A stretch of DNA of 64,000 nt from Sindora glabra (Eukaryota; Streptophyta; Magnoliopsida; Fabales; Fabaceae): the NCBI GenBank assembly GCA_020226215.1, contig CM035230.1, positions 62,001 to 126,000 on the forward strand, given 5' to 3'. The position numbers were made by a program, and so were the translations under genes. The notes under the pieces are model-generated. The model was not told the origin of the DNA. It ran no database searches and saw nothing but the letters and a program-made list of their open reading frames with translations. Below are positions 22,475-33,893 of this stretch, piece by piece. Position 1 is the stretch's first letter; each line of letters opens with the position of its first letter.

Positions 22475-25400
22475 AGTAATTAGGTTTTAGGTTAAAATGG
22501 AACAGCAAAACATGCTAATCTTTTTATAAAAGTGTGGGGTTGGCAATTATTTAAAAATCCCTATTTCAATGCTTCATAATATAGAAGATGTATAATCGGA
22601 ACTATTAAATTTAATATTAAAGGTATAGAATTAAGAAATAAAATTATATAATTTTTTAAGTAATCATATGATTATTTTAAGTAATTATGTTGTATTTATT
22701 AATATTTTAATATTAGTCATTAATATAATATTTAATAATAAATCATTAACCAATAAACAACTCAATATTACTTTAAAAGTCACATTACCTAATCGAGCTT
22801 CTTAGAAAAGCTTCCATTGCTTCCCGATCGTCCAAGAATATTCTCAAACTACTCGACTTCAATAGCAAATACAGGAAGGGAAGAAAGTGAATTGAGTAAT
22901 CAAATAATGGTAATGGTATATCTATTATATCAGCATATTATTAGTTTAAATTTTTAAATTTTATTCATTTATATAATATAATAAATATTATATAAAATAA
23001 ATAAAATTTATTAATTTAAATTAATAGTATATTGACGTAGTCAGTGCACCGATAGCTTATCTTATCAAATAGAAGAGGGGGGTTGAATCAACTTGGAGCA
23101 TGTTGGTGTGCTGGAGCAATGTGCACCGCTAGAGGCCGGGGCACAACAACGTTGTGAGTATTATAACAGGTGTATACGTATATGTCCTAATAAGGAGGTG
23201 GGATATATTACCTTAATTAAAAATTTTCGGTTGACTTAATTATTGGTAATCAATGAAAACTTCTTTCATATTTTATTTTATATTTTAACCTTTCACTGTA
23301 TTAATTTTATGGCAAAAGCCCATCACAACTATTAATTGTATTTAATTCTAATTTACCCATTTTTTAGTACACATGTCTGTTTGTTAATTATCATCTCTTT
23401 TCCCGCACAATCAACAGTTTTTTATTTTCTCCATCTTTTTCCTTTCTTTTTTCTATTTTTCAGTCCTTCATTTCCATTTTTTTTCAAATTTATCTTTAAA
23501 GTAATATAAACATAACATAAAATTATTCATACCTTAAATAATAACATCAGAAAAAGGCATAAACATGAAATAATATATTTTATGTTTATCATAAAAATAT
23601 TTTATATAAATTAAAATTTTAATATAATTAAATTACTTAATTATATTTTTTATTTTCAACTCTTACTACTTTATAATTTATACATTATTTCTTTCCATTC
23701 TATTTGTTTTATTATATGTTTTTCTTTTGCTTTTTTCACACCTACTCCTTTTGTTTACTGCTCAATCACTAATATTAATATCAAAAAATAATAACAACAT
23801 AAAATAACAAGAGATATTTTCTTTTTATAATATTTTAGATAGGTTAAAGATTTAAATTGAATTATTTAACAATATTTTATTATTACTTTACATTTCATAG
23901 ATGGCTTCAATTCTTTTTATTTTCTTAATTGCTTATTTATTCAAAATTTGTCAATATTTTAATATTAGTTTTCAAATATTATATTTCAAAGTAAATGTAT
24001 AGTAATCAGTTAGGATTTTTCCAAAGTTTTAACTGATAGAGTACTAATTTATTTTTAGTTTTTCAAAAATAAGTCAAAACTTTCATATATATGTATATAC
24101 ATATATATGATTACATATTTCATTCTTTTAATAAAAATGTTTTAAAATTGTTATCAATTTTTTCACTAGGGGGGTATACAAAAATAATAATTGAACTAAT
24201 TTATTAAATATTCTATTTTAATTAAAAAATCTGAAAATTGAAATTAAATTTATTTATTTACTGTCAATATTTCTTATAACATTTTTAAATACTATATTCC
24301 AAATTAAATATGTATTAATAGAAATTCTATCAATGTTGATTTATTTTTAACTAATATATCTTAAAAAATAAATCAAACCTTTCAATTAAGAAAATGAAAT
24401 AACCATGTTTTCTTATTTAATAAAATCTTAAACTTGAGATCCAATTTCATCTTTTTACTTTGTGGAGAACTTATATATAGTAATAAAATCAATCTCTTTT
24501 CCATATCCTTATTTCACAGAAAGTAAGTAGTATACATATTAAAAACCTACAATTTATAAATTTAAATATATAATCATAAATAAATATGATAAATTAGATT
24601 TCAATATTGTTATAGTAATTTTTAATATGAAATTAATTAAAATTTATTTATATACATAATAATCAATTTAAATAAAAATTAATTTATAATTCGTATATCG
24701 TACTAGCTTATCATTTAGTCCAAGTTACAAAATTGACCAAATTTGAGGTCTTCAAAAGGGCTGTCAAACAACTATAAGGAAAATGGGAGCCAGCATATTT
24801 CTCTGATGAAGATCGTCACAAAATTAGCTTCTTGTACAACAATATCAACTTCATCAGTATAGAATCCAATATCAATATATATTCACAGATTGGAAATTAT
24901 TTAAATTTTATCTAAATTAAATATTATTCATATAAATAAAATTTAAGTAAATTAAATCATTTAAAAAATAAAATATATTATTTTTATTTTTATGAAATAT
25001 TGTATTTATATTATTTAATAATATTAGTGTTTGATTTATGAATAATAAGAGCTGATATAAAAAAGGATAAATATGTATGAAGCAAATAAAAAGAAGAAAA
25101 AATTGTGTTAGTTATAAAATAATAAGAGTTAAAAAAAGAATATATAATTAACAAATCCAATTAAATAAAATTTCTATCTTATTTATAGTATTTTTATAAT
25201 AAAAATATATCATATTATACATATACACTACTCAACCATGTTTCAGCCGTAAATAATATGAATAAATATAGAATTGTTAAAAAGTATAGAAATGGTATGT
25301 GAGTTGTTAAACTATAATAAAATTTTAATTACTATATATTTAATTTAAAATATTTTATGTGAAAATTAATATAAAAATATTGAACATGTTTAAATAAATT

Positions 25401-26732
25401 TATTTGATTTTATTTTCTTAAATTTTTATTAAAAATAGAATATGTAATTTAATTCATTCAAAGTAATAAATAAAAGGAGAAGATAATATGTCACCTATAA
25501 AATAATAATAGTTAAAAAATATGTAATTAATTTCAATTAAATAAGATCTTTGACTTATTTAAAAATTTTATGATAAAAAATACATTGTATTAGATTTTTT
25601 AGGTATAAGTTTAAGGTTTTGTGGTATTAACATTTAAGTTATAAATAGTAAAAGAGAACATGTAAGAGAGAGAGGAAAAAATGTAATGAAAAAAATAAAA
25701 AAATGTTGCATTAACTATATAAAGTAATAAGAATTATGTAATAAATTAATTAAAAAAGGCAAAAATGTGACATCAGCAAAAAATTCATCTAATTAGATTT
25801 TTGGAAGAAATAATATTAAGAGTTTGTAGAATTATTTTGCAGCAATTAGAGTGGGAAAGCAAGTTAGAAGTAGTTAAGGTGTCAAACGAGCAGGCCAAAC
25901 GAGGTTTACACAAACTTTGATCCGTTATGAATTGGCTCGTTTAACCCACATGAGATTTTAAGATTCCAACAGAGGCAGTTTTGTTCACTATTCAATTTTG
26001 AACTTGTTTTTGTGACTTGGTTATTGTTCAAGTTGTAAACCTCACCTAAAAATAGGTTTGTAAAAATTAAGCTAGGAGACCCCTTCTACTTTAATTTAGT
26101 AACATTTAAACCTTAATTTCATAATACTTTAATGCAATAATTGTTTATTCTACACATAACACATTATAATTATCAAAAAAATAATATTCAGCAAAGGCAA
26201 AAAGACTTGAGTTTCCACTTCTAATCAAATTGTTTCCAAACTTTTGGTAACTCCTTCTTTGGGCAAACCTGAGATTGATAGATTGTTCCTTCTTCCATCA
26301 TCTATATATCAAACAAAATAAAAAAGGCACCAAATTTTAGCATATTTTATAATCTATAAAACCAAAATAGTAGAATTATTTTACCAAAAAAAGCACAATT
26401 GTTGTGATAACATGATGCATGCAAGTATATAAAATAGGAGGAGAATAATAAAGTAGAAGGAAAATGAAAATAAGTAAGAAGCACTTGCCAATAGTAAATG
26501 CTATTTTGATTCAATTTTAACCAATAGTACCCATTTTGATTCAATTTTAACCAACTAAACTTCAACCAACTAGCAAATTAGATTAGACCAAAACACATGG
26601 AAACCCTTTTTATTAGTTAGCTAACAAACCTAATCATCCAATATACAACTAAACCATGTTGCCAATATGAATTTTGTACTAATTTAATATCATAATTTAT
26701 TTTCCTTTTTCTCATTTGAGTGTATTGACAGT
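22473..26732. other. AT-rich non-coding DNA
   Basis: About 4.3 kb with no recognisable gene or complete transposon. A GC-richer island with GAGGGGGG lies at about 23040-23200. A direct repeat, CCATTTTGATTCAATTTTAACCAA-like, occurs at 26500-26555. Nothing else supported. Confidence 0.55.
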
Positions 26733-27944
26733 AATTATGTAATGTCCCGAATTTTCAATTCTATTATTTGAATCTTTAATTTCTGAGGCCGTAGAAACGA
26801 AGAGCATGTTTGAATTATCCTGGTGGGTGAATCTCAAGTTGAAAGGAATTAAGTGTAAGGGTAAATAAAATTTTGAAGGAAAAGGATAGTAGGGAAAGAA
26901 TTAATTTCCCTAAATAGTATGAATGATCAGAGGAGGTTAGGAAACCCTAAAAAGGGAAGTTGTCTGAGTCTGAAAGTGTAAGGAATTTTAAATAGACAGA
27001 AACCCTATGGACTAATTTGCAAAAGTGCAGAATCGGGTGTGGTTAAAGTGAAAGTAATTAAGGATTTGGGATCTAATGTGAATAACTAAGAGTTTGGGGT
27101 GCAATATGTGATTTTAATTAGTGTAACCAATGGATTTATGACAAGTGTCATTATTAGAAAAATAATGGCAAGAATACCCTTCTTAATTAGTGAAAAAGGA
27201 CTAAAATACCCTTGAGAATCTTAGAAATGACCAAATTGCCCTAGAAGCTTCTTGAAAAGTCTTCTCTCTTCTCCTTTTTCAAAAAAGCTGCAGAATTTCT
27301 CCATGAAAGAAGCTTAGACGTGAGAGAGAGAGAGAAGGAAGAGAGAGAAAGTTTCTCATAGCTTTTTCACCTAAAAATAGTGAGATTCAAGCTAAGGTGT
27401 AGAAGGGAAATTTGTTCTTCTCCTCAAGCTCTATCCATTGGTGTGCTTAGAGTGAAGAAAGGCTCAAGTTTGGTTAAGTTTGGGGAGTCCCAAGTGAGGA
27501 TTTTCAAGTTGCACTAAGAGGTAAAAATGCTCTCCTCTAAGAGCTCTTTAATGTACTCTTCTTATTTTCTTGAAATCTTGAAGTTGGTAAAGTTAAGGGT
27601 GATTGAACATGGAGTTTAGGAGGATTTGAACATATTTGATGATGTTTTGAATGTTGTAGTGTTGATTTATGGTTTTGGTTTGGTGTAAAAACAACAAGAA
27701 ATCATGGTTACACACCTGGGTTTTTAGGGTATAATGATGCATGTGTAGTATGGGCATGATGTGTTTAGAATTTGGCTAAGTTGGTGAAGTTAGAATAAGT
27801 TTTATGAATTATAAAGCCTATGAAAGGTGAAATTTTGATTGTGGAAGTGTTTGTGTGCATTTTCCCTTTTTGAGAAGCCAAAACTATGGATGAGAAAAGA
27901 AGGGAGGAAGGAATTTTAGCTGTTTAGTGTGTTTTCGGAGGATC

Positions 27945-28192
27945 AGCAAGGTACACGGGGTAGAACACGGCCCGTGTTGTACCCCGTGTTCCTCGTCGAA
28001 GCTGATCAGTGTTCTACACGGGGTGCAACACTCCCCCGTGTTTACCTCAGGACTGAAGGGCAGTGATGTACACGGTGTAGAACACGGCCCGTGTTCTCCC
28101 CCGTGTTCTTCTCTGATTAAGCCAGTGAAGCCTTGAAGCCATCCAGTGAGAAACACGGCCCTGAACACGGGGTATGGTACCCCCGTGTTCTT
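27945..28192. repeat. CG-rich palindromic ACACGG/CCGTGT array
   Basis: At least four blocks built from ACACGGCCCGTGTT-like palindromes and ACACGGGGTA/TACCCCCGTGTT half-sites, spaced about 60-75 bp, inside the solo LTR. The repeat is in frame on both strands, so both show false open frames rich in H-G-P-C-S-T-P-C. Similar words occur in LTRs of other plant gypsy families (from memory). Confidence 0.85.
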
Positions 28193-28594
28193 TGCTGAGT
28201 GATCTTTTTGGCTTTAATCCTTCATGTTTTGCATGGCTTTGCCCTTGGATCCTTTTCTAATGTTCTTATGTGTTAGTTCAAGGTTGGAAAGTGAAGTTTA
28301 GAGCATCTAAATATGCATTTAATTAGGTGGAGAAAGTAAAGAATACATGAGGATTAGGGAAAGTGATAATGTTCTAATATAAGCTATGATGTGTATTTGT
28401 ATAGACTGAGGAGTGCCATCTTGCAAAGGCAAGAGAAAGTGTAAAGGAGTTATTGGTGAGAGCAAAAAGGGACATCACATTGGAAACTTGTGAAAGGTAG
28501 CTAGCTTTATCCTTAAGCTTTGTTTTCTATTTACATGATTTTATGTGTTTTATCCATTGTATGAAATGAGAATGATATTGCAAGTGTTGTGGCA

Positions 28595-28775
28595 CAACCC
28601 GAGAAGACAGTAGAATACTGTGATTGGCCTATGGCTCGGGACCCTCAGGGATAATAGTGCATTGTTGTGTGTGGTACCTATGGCCAGGGACCTCGGGAAG
28701 ACAGTGTGATACTGTGTTAGGCCTTTTGGCACGGGAACCCCGGGAAGACAGCGTGATGCTGTATGAGGCCTGAGT
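28595..28775. repeat. About 60-bp minisatellite in the solo LTR
   Basis: Three imperfect units, each carrying GAAGACAGTGTGATACTGTG-like and GGCCTNTGGCNCGGGA-like words (about 28600, 28685, 28743), plus one more diverged unit at about 28645. Confidence 0.7.
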
Positions 28776-29293
28776 ACGATTGTTTGTGATGGCCATCTAG
28801 ACATTGTGATAAATCCTTGAATGGGATTGATGAATGTTGTGAATTGCTGTGTGTGTGATGCGTGTTTCCTACAATAGTAAAATATTGAATATGTTGATGA
28901 ATGATTATCGAATTTCGAAATGTATGTTTTAATTGCTTAAGGATCTGGAATGGCTTGAAATGTTTTTATGGTAATAGCTAGCTACTGGGAAACTTTGTTT
29001 CTTATGTTTTCTGTTTGGTGACTAACCATTCCAGGTGATGCTTCCAAGGGCTCTCATGAGAAAGGGCAATAGTATTTGAAGTTGTAAATACTTGTATAGT
29101 TGATGACATTGTATATGATGGATGTACAATTTGTAAAGTTGAACTTGTGAGTAATTATATGGCTTTTGATCATATGTATGAAGTATAGAATTTGAGATAT
29201 TCCGAGTAATTTGGAGTAAATGACATTTTAGTATGCGTTAATTACCTACTAAGTGAGGGTTAAGGTGTTAATAAGTAAGGGAGTTACAAATTA

Positions 29294-30626
29294 TGTATCC
29301 CTTTAAAATAATAATATTTACAATACCTATACTTTTATCCATATTGAAATATTTCCTTTCTTAAGTGCCACATAAAATTACTTTTTATAGTGTAATTTTC
29401 AAACTAGTTTGCATTTCTAACTTTTAAAGGTTTAGTTTTAAGTGAATTTTACATAATTACTTATAAAAAAGATCAAATATGTTAATGATATAGTTTGCCA
29501 TGACATTTTTCATTTTCTTTATTGTTGAATATGTATAAATGAGAAATAAAATTATATAACTTATAAATTATCAAGAAAGAAATTTCAACTTATATGAAAC
29601 CACAAAATAGTGATTAAGGTATACAAAAAGACTTACTAAAGTGAAACCAATACTAATTTTAAAAAATAGATAAAAATTTGTTAAGAAAAGTAAATTTTAA
29701 GGAAAGAACATCATGCCTAGAAGTTGATAAAATCTTTGCAAGCAAGAAAAGCTATATTCATTGAAGATAGCTTTGGTGGGTTAAGTATGGAAATCTTAGT
29801 CACAATCCTTAAGGAACCTTCACTTCTTGCATTGATGTTGGTAATGTTAGTGCACTTAAATTATCAGATAGTTCCTAGGTTTGTATAGTTCATCAAATTT
29901 TGCAAACTTTAGACCTGTAAATAGATGCTTCAATTTATAGCTAGTATTATCTTTGTGTAATGTTGTAAGTATGTCATATTTACTTTATTAAATATACAGA
30001 ATACTTATATATATATATGTAAATTTGTAGTTATGGTTATAAAATCCTAATATGCTTGTGCATAGAAAGCTTTAATTCTAGATATTTGTTGTTGTTTAAT
30101 TTATTGTGAAGTTAATGATGTAATTGATATATTGAATCATATAATTTTCTTAAAGATCATTATTAAAATAGCTTTAAGGCTATGCAATGAAGATAGAAGT
30201 TGTTAGAGATAAGAAATTTAAAAGAAAAATTAAGAATGCTATAGAATCTTGTTTAAGATCAAAAACCTTTTTTTAGCATGCTAAACTTTTAAGTTCAAAA
30301 GGCATTTAACTAGTGCATGATTTAAGGTAACTAACATAAAAAAAAAATGTAAGAATAAATCCTTGATCAAAAAGTAAGGGATAGTTTTGGCCTCTTTAGT
30401 TTTTGGTAGGCAATTTTGAGAACAAAGAATTATAATATATCAACAAATGTCAAGATGTATGAAGCTTTGTATGACTTGGAATTGTAATTTTAAAAAAAAA
30501 TGAATTCCAAACCCTCCACGATGCATCATATCCAAGGAACATGGGGAGGTAAGTACTTCAATATCTCGAACATAAGGTATAATGCATTATTACATATGGA
30601 TACATGCATGCATTAGCATCGATCAT
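29294..30626. other. Non-coding DNA between solo LTR and gypsy-3
   Basis: AT-rich with no gene recognised on either strand. Confidence 0.55.
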
Positions 30627-30630
30627 CATC

Positions 30631-32496
30631 TGTCATGACCTACCTAATTGTAACCAGCATAAATCCCATTTCTAGTATCCACAACCTTATTTGACCTATT
30701 TTGGTATTGTCACATGGTTATTAATAAACCAATTAGCTTGACTATTCAATTTCTATTAACAAGATAAACATTTATAACAAAAGTTTAAGTTAACTTATTC
30801 ACATGTTATTGCAAATCCAAACCATTATTTCTGTCTACACTTTATCATAATTATGGCTACTTGATCATAATACCAAGGGATTCCTTACTCATAAACAATT
30901 GGTAAAGGTTGTAGAGCTTCAATCTAAATATTTGTAAAACATTTAAGAGAAAAATAGTGAGACTTTATCTTAGTAAGTAGATAATTTATTGAATAAAATC
31001 ATATCACAATCATCATTTCAATATTTGTTTCTCATCACAATTCAACATTATAACTATCCACAATTTTCAAGTGAAAGTAATAATAATATTCAACATAACA
31101 TTCACAAACAAGAAATAATAACTAATCCAACTTATGCCTCCTTACTAACTTTACCCATTCATAAACATAACTTTATCCTCCAAACACGATATTCATAAAT
31201 AGGTAACTAAATCTGCCTCATTCAACATATCATCATTAGAGTATATGAATTAATTTAATCATAAAAGGTTAGCATAATCATACAAATTCTTAAATTAAAT
31301 TGTTTAGGTTATCAATCAACTAAATACAAAGTATACCTACATTGTCTCTACACATCACCACTTAGCACATTTCAATGAAAAATAATTTAGGTATTTAAAT
31401 ATGATACTCTAGTGTAAGTTGCCTTGTAAGAGAACATACTTAAGTATAATACTCAAATATTTGAAGACAAAGGCTAAAGGAAACTTTCGTATTTGAGTAT
31501 GGTACTTGGATATAGCCTTCAAAATAGTAAGGCTTGCATTTAAGTATTATACTCATATACTTAAAGGCAAAGAGCAAAGAGGCCTTCATTATTCGAGTAG
31601 GATACTCAAGCACCCAACCATTATGTTTACACATTAAGTAATACTCAAGTATCATACTTAAATATGATTTTGTAAATTCTTGAAGTTAATTTAAAAATGT
31701 AGATTTCTAGCCAAATGCAAATCTTAACCTCATATGTAGCATTATTCACTCATTATACGCCATACCATATAGCTATTTACAGTGTTTCTAGGTCAAAAAA
31801 TATTATTTCATTATAACAACACCTTCATTTTATTTATCAAAGAACTTAAAAATTAACTATCAAACAAATCCAAATTTAACATTTTCATCTGTTTCCAAGT
31901 AAGTAGATTATCTACTAACCTTTGATTTAGAATAGTGGAGGAGATTAAAGTAAGCTTAAAAGTTGCAATTCTCTACCTAACAAGAATTCATCAAGAAGGA
32001 TTAAAACCCTTTTTCCCTAAATCCCTAATATCATTTCATTAAAGAACCAATTTCAAAGTCTATTCTAAGAGAATTACCTTGATTACAAGAAAGTTTATGA
32101 CAATTTTGAAGAAGCAATCTTAATTTCCTATTGGACTAACTTAAGATGAAGTAGGAAATTTTGGAGAGAGATAAAAAGGAGAACTAGTTTGGCTACTACA
32201 CTAAAAATAAAGTAGAAATGTAGGTTGTTAGAAGTTTATAGGCTATAGGGGAAAATATTAAGGATAATTTCAAAAAATGTCTCTTTAAATCTCTTCCACA
32301 TATCCTATTTGAAATTTGACTTTACACTAACTTATGTTTAACTTAAGTACAACCAATATCATCATAAAATTCTATTCTTTATAATTAATCCCTTACTTTA
32401 AACCTATTAATTATATTTCTTATTTACCAATACGTATATGAAATTTTTAATTAATTGATTAATTATAATTATAATTATAAAATATTCAAGGTGTAG
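30631..32496 (-). repeat. Gypsy-3 3' LTR (left), 1866 bp, uninterrupted
   Basis: Starts TGTCATGACC and ends AAGGTGTAG (plus strand). It aligns by eye over its full length with four separate blocks of the right LTR, which defines the nested insertions there. At 31390-31665 it carries repeated dyads of the form AGTATNNTACTCAAGTAT. A polypurine tract lies just inside (32497-32517). Confidence 0.85.
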
Positions 32497-32517
32497 TGGT
32501 TCTTCCTTCTTTTAAAG
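32497..32517 (-). other. Gypsy-3 polypurine tract
   Basis: The minus strand reads AAAAGAAGGAAGAACCA next to the LTR start, the expected plus-strand priming site. Confidence 0.65.
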
Positions 32518-32814
32518 TATTCATCCTTTAATTCTTAGAAATTAATTATCAAATCTATGATTTATATAAATTTAAAGTTTAAACAAAAGGTATAGATAAT
32601 TTTGCTTCATCTTTACTTCAAATTCCTAAGTAACTTCTTCAATCCTATGTTTTTCTTAGTGAACCTTTGTAAATTTATTTTATATCTGAGTTTGTAAATT
32701 TGATAGTCCAAAATCTCCATTGGCAATTCTTCATAACAAATTTTTAAATCTAATTGAAGTAATTTATGCTAAATAACATGGGAAATAGTAGGCAAATACT
32801 TATGAAGCATGGGA

Positions 32815-33330
32815 ATATGGAATATTGGGTGAATGATATGTAATTCACTTAGCAAATTTAATCGATATGCAATTAATTTGGCATGCTAGACAATTAGAAA
32901 TGGATTGATGAATCATCGTGCAAGTTTTCCTAATTTGTCAAAGTACATTACTTCTTTCATGAAAGAAACTTTTAAGAATACCATGCCCCCCTCTTGAAAC
33001 TTCAATTCCTTTTTTTCTTTTATTAATGTATGATTTCTAACAATTTTAGGTAGTTTTTTTTAACTAACATGCAACTAATTTGATATGGAATACTAGATGA
33101 ATAATACACAAGTCACTTAGCAAATCTAATTGATATGCAACTAATCTAACATGCTAGATAATTGGAAAAGGACTAATGAATTGTCATGCAAGTTTTCCCA
33201 ATTTGTCAAAGCGCATTACTCCTTTCATGAAAGAAACTTTCAAGAATACTATATTTCTTTCTTAAAACTCCAATTCTTTTTTTCCTTTCATTTGTGCATG
33301 ATTTTTAATGATCTTGGGCAGTTTTTTATC
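32815..33330. repeat. Tandem duplication of about 260 bp
   Basis: Two diverged direct copies (about 32815-33070 and 33078-33330). Shared blocks include TTAGCAAATYTAATYGATATGCA, CATGCTAGA and TTTGTCAAAG followed by CATTACT and TTTCATGAAAGAAAC. The right copy overlaps the end of the integrase of gypsy-3, so the duplication arose within the element. Confidence 0.8.
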
Positions 33331-33893
33331 TTGTCTTGAATGATCTTTACTCTTTTTAATGCATTTGAGACAAGATCAAGTCCAAAGAGCTTGGCTTCTC
33401 TTAGTTTAAACCACCCTACTAGGGATTTTCATCTTTTGTCATACAAAGCTTCATATGGTGCCATCTTATTGGAGGATTGGTAATTGTTATTTTGCGTAAA
33501 TTCAATCAAAGGTAAATATTTCTCTCAGCTGCCTTCAAATTTAAGAGTACATAATATATCTTTTAGAATTTGTGTGTTAAATTTAGATGGCCCATCTGTC
33601 TGAGAATGGAAATCAATATTAAAGCACAACTGTATTGCTAAGGCTAATGAAAAGGATTTCCAAAAATGGGTTGTAAATTAAATGCCTTGATTGAAAATGA
33701 TAATGAGAGGAATCTTATGTAAAGGAGTTATTTTATCAAGGTATAACTAAGTACATTGTACTACAGAATAATTAGTTTTAACTAGAAGAAAGTAGGCTAT
33801 CTTAGTTAATCTAGCTACCATTACGTATGTTGAATTAATCATTTTTTGAGTTTTAGGAAGATTGACTAAGTAGCCTATGGTTACCCTTTTCTA
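33330..33893 (-). pseudogene. pol: Gypsy-3 integrase, C-terminal part
   Basis: Minus strand, read from the hAT insertion leftwards: VTIGYLVNLPKTQKM, VARLTKIAYFLLVKTNYS, LHKIPLIIIFNQG, CFNIDFHSQTDGPSKFNTQIL (the conserved H-x-Q-T-D-G region), EKYLPLIEFTQNNNYQSSNK, MAPYEALY. The segment after it runs into FGLDLVSNALKRVKIIQDKI. This is the catalytic core end and C-terminal region of a plant Ty3-gypsy integrase, which joins element DNA to the target. Scattered stops and substitutions (such as loss of the usual S-D-R-D spelling) make it inactive. The N-terminal half lies beyond the hAT insertion at 35864 onward. Confidence 0.82.

Larger units (their letters stand above)
26738..29288 (+). repeat. 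Solo LTR, 2551 bp, with TSD AATTA
   Basis: Begins TGTAATGTCCCGAA and ends GGGAGTTACA, inverted termini (TGTAA/TTACA). It is flanked by a perfect 5-bp duplication AATTA at 26733-26737 and 29289-29293. There is no PBS, coding region or second LTR, so this is a solo LTR left by LTR-LTR recombination, or a very reduced element. Long LTRs with such termini are typical of plant chromovirus (Del/Tekay-type) gypsy elements. Plus orientation is suggested by a GA-rich leader-like stretch (27320-27355). It holds a palindromic array and a minisatellite (listed separately). Confidence 0.85.

Noticed and set aside
22275..22508. Open frame with a long Tyr-Ile run
   Set aside because: Direct translation of an (AT)n microsatellite; the same holds for 51118-51353.
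27884..28168. Overlapping open frames on both strands with repeated H-G-P-C-S-T-P-C peptides
   Set aside because: They are a by-product of the CG-rich palindromic repeat array in a solo LTR, open on both strands for the same reason.
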